A stretch of DNA of 12,556 nt from Kiritimatiellia bacterium (lineage in GTDB: Bacteria > Verrucomicrobiota > Kiritimatiellia > RFP12 > UBA3636), in assembly GCA_016295275.1 (NCBI GenBank), contig JAEDLN010000048.1, positions 1-12,556 of the forward strand, written 5' to 3'. Below, piece by piece: positions 7,802 to 12,556 of this stretch. Each line of letters starts with the position of its first letter. Position 1 is the stretch's first letter. Both the position numbers and the translations under genes were made by a program. The notes under the pieces are model-generated. The model was not told the origin of the DNA and made no database searches. It was given only the letters and a program-made list of their open reading frames with translations.

Positions 7802-9103
7802 TCAAGACTTGAACAGGTGGACAAATCCGCCGCGCCCGCCCGAATGCTTGGCCGTCCGCCCGCCCTTCGGCGTAATCTCCGCCTTCAGCTGCGCAGCCAT
7901 GCTCAACTCCTTCTGAAGTTGATTCTCCAACGCCGCCATGCGAGAGACATGGATGTCGTCCTTGCCCGCCCGCCGGACCGGTTGCGGCTCCGCATCGGCT
8001 TTCGCCGGTTTCACAACGAGTCCGGACGACGCCCCGACGGTGTCGCCCGACGCAGAAATCGCCTCCGGCTCCATCACCTCCGGCTCTATCGCCTCTGGCT
8101 CCGCATCCTCCGGTTCGTCCGAAAACAACGCTTCGCTTCTTTGCAAAACGCCCTTCAAATCACGTTCGAGTTTGCGGAAAGCTTCCTTCGTCCGCTTGCT
8201 CTCCTCTCGGCTCTCCTCCAACTCGCCCGCCGCCGCGTCCGCAACCGCACGAGCCTCGTCCAACGCTTCTTTCAGAGCTTCGCACGCTTGCCTGGTCTGC
8301 TCCAAGTCGCGCTGCGCGGCAGACGTCTCGGCCCGACTCTTCTCCAAGGCCTTGCGTGCCTCCGAAGCCTCGTTCCGGGCCGCTTCCAAATCCTTCGTCA
8401 GCTTTTCCGACTGCCGCTGCAAATCCGTGCTCCGTTGCAACAGCTCCTTCTGATCCGATTCCACCTGGTGAAGACGGCGCTTGCTCGTGTTCGACAACTG
8501 CTCGAGATCCACGATCCGCGCTTCCAGCGCAGATTTTTCTTCCAAAACGGCTTTGTCGGATTCGGCTTGCTTTTTGGCCGACTTCAACGCCGCTTCCTTC
8601 TTCAGGACATCGGCCTTGAGTGCCGCAATCTCCGAACGCAACGCCGCACGCTCGGATTCCATCTCCAAATCCTTCGCTTTCGTCTCGGCTTCCGCTTGCA
8701 GCAACCGCCGTTCGCTCTGGCGGAGCGCCGCCTCGGCCTGCGTCAACCGCGCGACAAGACTGGTTCCCGTTTCTCCGCTGATCGCCGGCAGCGATTCCAC
8801 AGAACTGGCACGCAAAAACAAAATTCCTTTCTGCGGAATGTTCTCAATGCCCCCCGGTGAAAGCAAATTCTCATGCGCAAACGGACCGAAAACATTCAAA
8901 CCGCCTTCCGCCGAAAGCACAAGGCAATCCAACCCGACTTCCGTCGCTTGTATCGCAGGAAGCCAATTCTTCCCGTCTTTCGATACGAGCGTATCGCCGG
9001 CAAGCTCGCCATTTGTCGCCATCCGGTGCAACGCTTCCTCGGAAAGCGGCCCGTTTGCCGTGTCATCGGCTGTCTTCGTATACCAAGTTGTATTCAAATT
9101 CAT
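7802..9103 (-). CDS. Coiled-coil protein with N-terminal GYF_2-like domain, paralogue of the next gene; function unknown
   Basis: This is the first gene of the leftward operon. The 433 residues hold a GYF_2-like domain (7-50: WYTKTADD, NGPLSEEAL, ATNGEL, Trp47), a second related segment (60-98: LVLSAEGG, VFGPF, NIPQKGILFL), a long coiled coil (about 115-325), an acidic EPEAI-type repeat (329-349), a linker, a short second helix (384-410) and a basic Gly-rich tail ending VHLFKS. No signal peptide or transmembrane segment is seen. The same two-part N-terminus occurs in the next gene, 71 nt downstream. The start at 9103 has GGAAG 6 nt upstream and a good promoter about 20 nt further up. The function is unknown. 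I infer that it acts with its paralogue, perhaps as a hetero-oligomeric cytoplasmic scaffold linked to envelope growth, from operon position only. Confidence 0.88.
   Translation of the reverse strand: MNLNTTWYTKTADDTANGPLSEEALHRMATNGELAGDTLVSKDGKNWLPAIQATEVGLDCLVLSAEGGLNVFGPFAHENLLSPGGIENIPQKGILFLRASSVESLPAISGETGTSLVARLTQAEAALRQSERRLLQAEAETKAKDLEMESERAALRSEIAALKADVLKKEAALKSAKKQAESDKAVLEEKSALEARIVDLEQLSNTSKRRLHQVESDQKELLQRSTDLQRQSEKLTKDLEAARNEASEARKALEKSRAETSAAQRDLEQTRQACEALKEALDEARAVADAAAGELEESREESKRTKEAFRKLERDLKGVLQRSEALFSDEPEDAEPEAIEPEVMEPEAISASGDTVGASSGLVVKPAKADAEPQPVRRAGKDDIHVSRMAALENQLQKELSMAAQLKAEITPKGGRTAKHSGGRGGFVHLFKS
8061..8120. repeat. 15-bp imperfect tandem repeat (4 units) within the first coiled-coil gene
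   Basis: Units start at 8061, 8076, 8091 and 8106, with a shared core CTCCGGCTC. On the minus strand they encode the acidic pentapeptide series EPEAI, EPEVM and EPEDA. The stretch links the main coiled coil to the C-terminal part of the protein and is probably unstructured. Confidence 0.8.
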
Positions 9104-9124
9104 AAGAGACTTCCAATTTTTCTA

Positions 9125-9153
9125 ATACTAGCAGATTTACCGGATACGGACAA
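9125..9153 (-). promoter_or_regulatory. Predicted sigma-70-type promoter of the leftward coiled-coil/murD/ftsW operon
   Basis: On the minus strand, a -35 box TTGTCC (9153-9148) and a -10 box TAGTAT (9130-9125) are separated by exactly 17 bp. Each matches four of six consensus bases. Transcription would start near 9118, leaving a leader of about 15 nt that contains GGAAG before the ATG at 9103. The site lies in an AT-richer patch at the edge of the GC-rich repeat block, and it is the only good candidate I see ahead of the seven-gene train. Internal promoters cannot be excluded. Confidence 0.55.
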
Positions 9154-9240
9154 GAAATCAGTTTGCCGACCGCTTGCCAAAAAACATCGCTTTCCAAAAG
9201 CCGCTTTCCCCTCACCCCGCCGCACGCCCCCTCGCATCCC

Positions 9241-9326
9241 ATTGCGCGCGCACCTCTCGTGCCCCGTCGCCGTGCGCAACGCCCGTGCGGCTTGGCGGTA
9301 GGGCGCGATGTCCCCATCGCGCCGCC
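9241..9326. repeat. Direct repeat, copy 1 (86 bp), containing a perfect hairpin
   Basis: This copy runs from ATTGCGCGCGCACC to the GCCGCC after the hairpin and is highly similar to the copy at 9428-9514, with a handful of substitutions and one 1-nt length difference. Its 3' part holds a perfect inverted repeat at 9302-9323, with arms GGCGCGATG and CATCGCGCC and loop TCCC. It is intergenic, has no transposase nearby and no target duplication that I can see. It resembles a dispersed extragenic palindromic repeat. Confidence 0.85.
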
Positions 9327-9427
9327 GGGACTCCCGGCTCGCGCCGCCGCGCCACTGGCGCGGTGCGTGGCTTGGCATCCCGCCCTCCACATCGTGCGCC
9401 CATGCCGCGCACCCCACCCGTGTCCCC

Positions 9428-9514
9428 GTTGCGTGCGCACCTCATCGTGCCCCGTCGCCGTGCGCACCGCCCGTGCGACTTGGCGGTAGGGCGCGATGTC
9501 CCCATCGCGCCGCC
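9428..9514. repeat. Direct repeat, copy 2 (87 bp), containing a perfect hairpin
   Basis: This is the second copy of the element at 9241-9326, in the same orientation and 187 bp further on. The hairpin, at 9490-9511, is identical to that of copy 1, including the TCCC loop, while the flanking 5' half has drifted slightly. Strict conservation of the palindrome compared with its flank suggests that the hairpin is the functional or mobile part. Confidence 0.85.
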
Positions 9515-9572
9515 GTTCCTTGGCGCGGTGCGTGGCTGCCGGGCCTCCCGGCTCGCGCCGCTCTCACCGCCC

Positions 9573-9587
9573 GTGGCGGCTCGCCAC
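9573..9587. repeat. Short extragenic palindrome GTGGCG-GCT-CGCCAC
   Basis: A perfect 6-bp-arm hairpin with a GCT loop, preceded by CCC. The same palindrome occurs twice more downstream of the helicase gene (12437-12451 and 12463-12477), so it belongs to a dispersed family and not to a local duplication. Confidence 0.8.
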
Positions 9588-9630
9588 CGCGGTGCGTGGT
9601 ATGGCAAGTAGCACACGCTGAGAGTTTTGC

Positions 9631-9654
9631 TGGGGGCGTCTCCGTGCGCCCCCA
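9631..9654. repeat. Strong GC hairpin, 8-bp stem
   Basis: The arms TGGGGGCG and CGCCCCCA pair perfectly around an 8-nt loop. No run of T follows on either strand, so a classical rho-independent terminator is not supported. It lies about 55 bp upstream of the helicase -35 box and may insulate or modulate the divergent promoters, which is speculation. Confidence 0.6.
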
Positions 9655-9708
9655 TAGCCGCGCAGGGCGCGGCGTCCGTAGCGGCTCGCCTCCCCGCCCC
9701 CCTTTTTC

Positions 9709-9738
9709 TTGACGGATAAAGAACCCGAAGCGTAGAAT
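9709..9738 (+). promoter_or_regulatory. Predicted sigma-70-type promoter of the DinG-like helicase, probably leaderless
   Basis: The -35 box TTGACG (9709-9714) and the -10 box TAGAAT (9733-9738) each match five of six consensus bases, with an 18-bp spacer. The ATG at 9746 is only 7 nt after the -10 box, which is where transcription would normally start. There is no Shine-Dalgarno between the -10 box and the ATG. The simplest reading is a leaderless mRNA. Alternatively, translation starts at the in-frame ATG at 9980 or the promoter prediction is wrong. Confidence 0.6.
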
Positions 9739-9745
9739 TCCTTGT

Positions 9746-12355
9746 ATGGCAACCGCATCCGAACACTCGATTTCATCCCTTCTGTCTTTACCGCAAGAGG
9801 TCCTTTCGGTTTTGGCGGAAATCCTGTTCGGAAGCGATGATGAAGATGCGCGCCAACTGGCCGTCGAATTGCAGGAAAAGGCTTCGGTTCCCCTGCAATC
9901 GCCTCCCCCGGGTTCCCGTCTTTTCCTCTTTCTGCCGCAAAACCATGAGGAAATCCGAAATCGCGAACCGCCGAATCCAATGCTGTATACGCAGCTGGAT
10001 TCCACGCTCGTCGCCGATTGGTTCGGCCCCGACGGCGAATTCGCCCGGATTATGCCCGGCTACGAAAGCCGTCCCGAACAAATCCAGATGGCCGCCGCCG
10101 TCTCAGAGGCCTTCTCCGCCTCGCGACACCTCGTCCTGGAAGCCGGAACCGGCGTCGGCAAGACAATGGGATATCTGGTGCCGGCCGTGCTTTGGGCACT
10201 TGCCAATACCGTTCCCGTCGTCATCTCGACCAATACGAAAAACCTGCAGGAACAGATTTTCCGGAAAGACCTGCCGCTTATCGCCAAACTGCTCCGCTCG
10301 CCCGTCCGTTTCGCCCTGATCAAAGGGCGCTCGAACTACCTCTGCCTCTATCGGCTGGAACAGCTGATCGGACGGCGCGAAACCGAATTGACTCCTGCCG
10401 AATTCCTGCAACTCGCTCAGGCTCTCGTCTGGACCTGCAGAACCGAGACGGGCGACCTCGCCGGCTTCGATCCGCCACCGATTCCTCCCGACGCCGGCGC
10501 TCCCATAACCGACCGGATCTGCTCGCTCGGCGATGAATGCCACGGTCGCCAATGCCCCTACTGGAGCCGTTGCTTCCTCCAAAAGGCCAGAGCCCGTTCC
10601 CTCGCCGCCGATATCATCATCACAAACCATTTCGTCGTTTTCAACGAACCGGATGCAAAGCCGGTCGCCCTCCCGAAATACGCCCATATCATCTTCGATG
10701 AGGCACACAACCTGGAGAACGCCGCCACCGATGCCCTTTCTCGCGAAGTCACCTACTCCGGAACCGTAAAAATCCTCAATCGACTCGTGCGAAAATCCGC
10801 TTCCCGCCGTTCGTCGACCGGGCTGATTCCCGAGTTGCAGAAATGGAGCCTCAACGCCAGTCTCTTCGAATCTCTCCTCGCCCGCGATTGCTTTCTCGCC
10901 ATTCTTCAGCGAATCTGCCGCTCCGCAGAAAATCTGGAGCGTTCCATGCGCGCCTTCGTCCGGGCGCTAGCAAATGTGCCGCCCAGCTCCGTATCGGCCT
11001 TTCGCCTCCGCCCTTCCCATCTCGAAACCACCGCTTGGAAAAATACCATCCCGCCCCTGCAACGGGTGCAAGACGCCCTCTTCGAGCTGCTGGAAGACCT
11101 CCGTCTCGTCAGCAACGTCCTCTCCCCCAAACCGCCGCCCGACGATCAGAGTTCGCCGGTCTATCCGGTTCTTTCGCCGGAAGCGCAAAACAAACTCCTT
11201 TCGCATGATTCCGGACTGTTCGACGGAAATACGCTGACCGCCCTCTCCCATACGCCAAGACAACCGCTTCCGCTGGCCATCAACCGCCACGGATTCGAAA
11301 CCGGTTCGGATCTCTCGCCTTTCGCAGACTTTTCACGGCGTCTCGTCGGAATGCTCGACCAATTCATCGAATTGCAGGATCATCTCGAATTCCTGACATC
11401 GCTGAAAGACGAGTCGTTCGCATACTGGATTTCCGTTCATTCGAAAACCGCCAAAAAGCCCGCCGTCGGAGGGCTTCATGCCGCCCCCATCGAGGTGGCC
11501 AACCAATTGGTCTCGAAGGTCTTCTCAAAACGCGACTGCGTGGTGCTCTGCAGCGCCACGATGAGCGTAGGCGGAAAAACCGCTTTTCTCGGCGAACGGC
11601 TCGGTTTCGCAATGCTGGACCCCGATTCCATCCGGGAACGTCGTCTGGGTTCTCCGTTCCAGTTCGAAAAACAATGTCTCGCCGCCCTCCCCGTCTTCCT
11701 TCCGGAACAAAACGGCAGCGAATCCGCCGTCGATCAGACCTTCCTCTCATCGTTCTGCGGCCTTCTGAACGAAACGGTCCGCATCACAAATGGCCGTACT
11801 CTCGTTCTCTTTACGAGCTACCGGATGATGAATGCCGCCGCGGATGCCCTGCAAGTCTTGCTGAAAGACGCCGGAATCGAAGTGCTCTGCCAGGGAGACG
11901 GACGCTCCCGCGAATCGATTACGGAGCAATTTCGCACCGGCGAACGCCCTTCCGTCCTTCTCGGAACCGATAGTTTCTGGGAAGGCGTCGATCTGATCGG
12001 CGATGCCTTGAGTTGTCTGGTCATTGCAAAACTTCCGTTCCCCTCGCCGAACGATCCGCTTATTGCCGCCCGTTGCGAGGCCATCGATGCCCAAAAGGGC
12101 CGGGGCGCCTCATTCCCTTACTACTCGGTTCCATCGGCCCTCGTCAAATTCCGCCAGGGCTTTGGACGTCTGATTCGCCACAAGGAGGATCGTGGCGTCT
12201 TCATCATCGCCGATACCCGTATCCGAAAAGGCGGCAAAAACTACGGCTCCCGGTTCCGCAACGAACTGCCGCCCGATTTGCGGGAATACAAGGATCCAGA
12301 TTCCCTCCTCGCCGATATGCGCGCATTCTTCGCCGCGCCAAAAGACCTCGCCTAA
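9746..12355 (+). CDS. DinG/XPD-like ATP-dependent DNA helicase with predicted 4Fe-4S cluster
   Basis: An 869-residue superfamily 2 helicase of the Rad3/XPD/DinG group, which unwinds DNA 5' to 3' and acts in repair or on R-loops and replication conflicts. Motifs in order: YESRPEQIQMA (106-116); Walker A AGTGVGKT (133-140); KGRSNYLC (193-200); cysteines 265, 270 and 276, which with Cys200 give the spacing of the DinG/XPD FeS ligands; ITNHFVVFNE (292-301); DEAH (318-321); CSATMS; GTDSFWEGVD (740-749); and QGFGRLIRH (804-812). It is longer than E. coli DinG (716) and YoaA (636). Residues 1-80 precede the usual core and show no exonuclease motifs, unlike Firmicute DinG. The start at 9746 is the first ATG after a good promoter; 9980 is an alternative that would remove this extension. 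It is transcribed divergently from the envelope operon and flanked by intergenic palindromes on both sides. DinG versus YoaA cannot be settled by eye. Confidence 0.94.
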   Translation: MATASEHSISSLLSLPQEVLSVLAEILFGSDDEDARQLAVELQEKASVPLQSPPPGSRLFLFLPQNHEEIRNREPPNPMLYTQLDSTLVADWFGPDGEFARIMPGYESRPEQIQMAAAVSEAFSASRHLVLEAGTGVGKTMGYLVPAVLWALANTVPVVISTNTKNLQEQIFRKDLPLIAKLLRSPVRFALIKGRSNYLCLYRLEQLIGRRETELTPAEFLQLAQALVWTCRTETGDLAGFDPPPIPPDAGAPITDRICSLGDECHGRQCPYWSRCFLQKARARSLAADIIITNHFVVFNEPDAKPVALPKYAHIIFDEAHNLENAATDALSREVTYSGTVKILNRLVRKSASRRSSTGLIPELQKWSLNASLFESLLARDCFLAILQRICRSAENLERSMRAFVRALANVPPSSVSAFRLRPSHLETTAWKNTIPPLQRVQDALFELLEDLRLVSNVLSPKPPPDDQSSPVYPVLSPEAQNKLLSHDSGLFDGNTLTALSHTPRQPLPLAINRHGFETGSDLSPFADFSRRLVGMLDQFIELQDHLEFLTSLKDESFAYWISVHSKTAKKPAVGGLHAAPIEVANQLVSKVFSKRDCVVLCSATMSVGGKTAFLGERLGFAMLDPDSIRERRLGSPFQFEKQCLAALPVFLPEQNGSESAVDQTFLSSFCGLLNETVRITNGRTLVLFTSYRMMNAAADALQVLLKDAGIEVLCQGDGRSRESITEQFRTGERPSVLLGTDSFWEGVDLIGDALSCLVIAKLPFPSPNDPLIAARCEAIDAQKGRGASFPYYSVPSALVKFRQGFGRLIRHKEDRGVFIIADTRIRKGGKNYGSRFRNELPPDLREYKDPDSLLADMRAFFAAPKDLA

Positions 12356-12436
12356 ACCGCACACCATCCCCACCCGACTGCCGGGACCTCCCCATTGCCT
12401 GTGGGGGTTCGCCACTGCCCGTGCCCCCCATTACCC

Positions 12437-12451
12437 GTGGCGGTTCGCCAC
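12437..12451. repeat. Short extragenic palindrome GTGGCG-GTT-CGCCAC
   Basis: A perfect 6-bp-arm hairpin with a GTT loop. Arms are identical to the copies at 9573-9587 and 12463-12477; only the middle loop base varies (C or T). Confidence 0.8.
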
Positions 12452-12462
12452 CCCCTCTGCCC

Positions 12463-12477
12463 GTGGCGGCTCGCCAC
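12463..12477. repeat. Short extragenic palindrome GTGGCG-GCT-CGCCAC
   Basis: A perfect hairpin identical to the copy at 9573-9587, including three C residues before it. It starts 26 bp after the start of the previous copy. Confidence 0.8.
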
Positions 12478-12556
12478 CCCGCGGTGGCTCGCCTCTGGCT
12501 GCCGGGGCTTCTGGCCTTTGTGTTCCTATACATCCCGTCCCGTCGCTCTTTGTGCT

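Larger units (their letters stand above)
9154..9705. other. Gene-free, GC-rich repeat mosaic between divergent transcription units
   Basis: About 550 bases separate the two divergent promoters. I find no credible gene. The open frames here exist on several overlapping frames, are Arg/Pro/Ala-rich, repeat their own sequence because the DNA repeats, and match no family I know. The block is instead built from at least four recurring modules: an 86-87 bp direct repeat with a 9-bp-arm hairpin, a CCGGG...CCCGG mini-palindrome, a GCGGTGCGTGG element and a GTGGCG-GYT-CGCCAC palindrome. The order of modules differs between the two halves, as if they had been shuffled. The composition is clearly richer in G and C than the coding neighbours. 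Confidence 0.8.
12356..12556. other. Intergenic GC-rich repeat cluster downstream of the helicase
   Basis: No gene is visible up to the window edge. The segment holds spaced copies of the palindrome also found upstream of the helicase: degenerate at 12401-12415, perfect at 12437-12451 and 12463-12477, and a half-site at 12481-12493. Spacing between copies is roughly 26-36 bp. The stems might fold into the helicase mRNA 3' end and stop transcription or protect it from decay, but there is no T-run for a canonical terminator. Confidence 0.7.

Noticed and set aside
6171..8860. Long plus-strand open frames (581 and 384 residues) opposite the coiled-coil genes
   Set aside because: They are Arg/Leu-rich mirror frames of Glu/Ala/Arg-rich coiled-coil codons in GC-rich DNA, overlap each other, have no recognisable domain and lack a promoter or ribosome site.
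9241..9514. CRISPR array
   Set aside because: Only two long copies, repeats of 86-87 bp with internal hairpin, no regular unique spacers and no cas genes.
9631..9654. Rho-independent terminator
   Set aside because: A strong stem is present, but no T-run follows it on either strand.
9063..9766. Several overlapping open frames of 100-190 residues in the repeat block
   Set aside because: Frames on both strands are open because the DNA lacks A/T-rich stop codons. Their sequences repeat internally with the DNA repeats and show no domain.
1..12556. tRNA, rRNA, riboswitch, insertion sequence or prophage
   Set aside because: No cloverleaf, rRNA segment, transposase, integrase or phage structural gene was seen on either strand.

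Overview
The window looks like a chromosomal piece of a GC-rich Gram-negative bacterium. I suspect the PVC superphylum (Verrucomicrobiota, Kiritimatiellota or Lentisphaerota). The basis is the small FeS helicase of DinG type, the GYF_2/coiled-coil proteins, a LysM lipoprotein inside a murD-ftsW cluster, and the weak Shine-Dalgarno signals. There is no rRNA or marker gene to fix the phylum, so this is inference.

Layout. Positions 1-9103 form one leftward (minus strand) gene train of seven genes with gaps of 71 nt or less. Reading from the promoter at 9125-9153, the order is: two tandem paralogues with GYF_2-like N-termini and long coiled coils (9103-7802 and 7730-5610); a single-pass membrane protein with a Pro/Ala-rich, TolA-like outer part (5573-4659); a WalJ/YycJ-type metallo-beta-lactamase-fold hydrolase (4662-3886, ATGA overlap with the previous gene); murD (3883-2444); a LysM lipoprotein (2382-1102); and ftsW (1083 to beyond position 1). 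The last part is a fragment of the classical division and cell wall (dcw) cluster. A LysM lipoprotein sits between murD and ftsW, and poorly characterised genes lie where mraY, murF and murE would usually be.

Positions 9154-9705 hold no credible gene. This is a very GC-rich mosaic of direct repeats and short perfect palindromes. Rightward from it runs a DinG/XPD-like FeS helicase (9746-12355), whose predicted promoter sits so close to the ATG that the mRNA may be leaderless. Downstream of the helicase (12356-12556) the same short palindrome family reappears, so the helicase is bracketed by related repeats.

How the genes may work together. MurD makes a cytoplasmic peptidoglycan precursor and FtsW polymerises lipid II at the septum. 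The LysM lipoprotein probably binds peptidoglycan from the outer membrane side. The hydrolase relatives are linked to cell wall and DNA homeostasis in Firmicutes. The GYF_2/coiled-coil pair and the membrane protein are the least described part. Their position suggests an envelope or division scaffold, which is a hypothesis. The helicase appears to be a separate, DNA-repair transcription unit.
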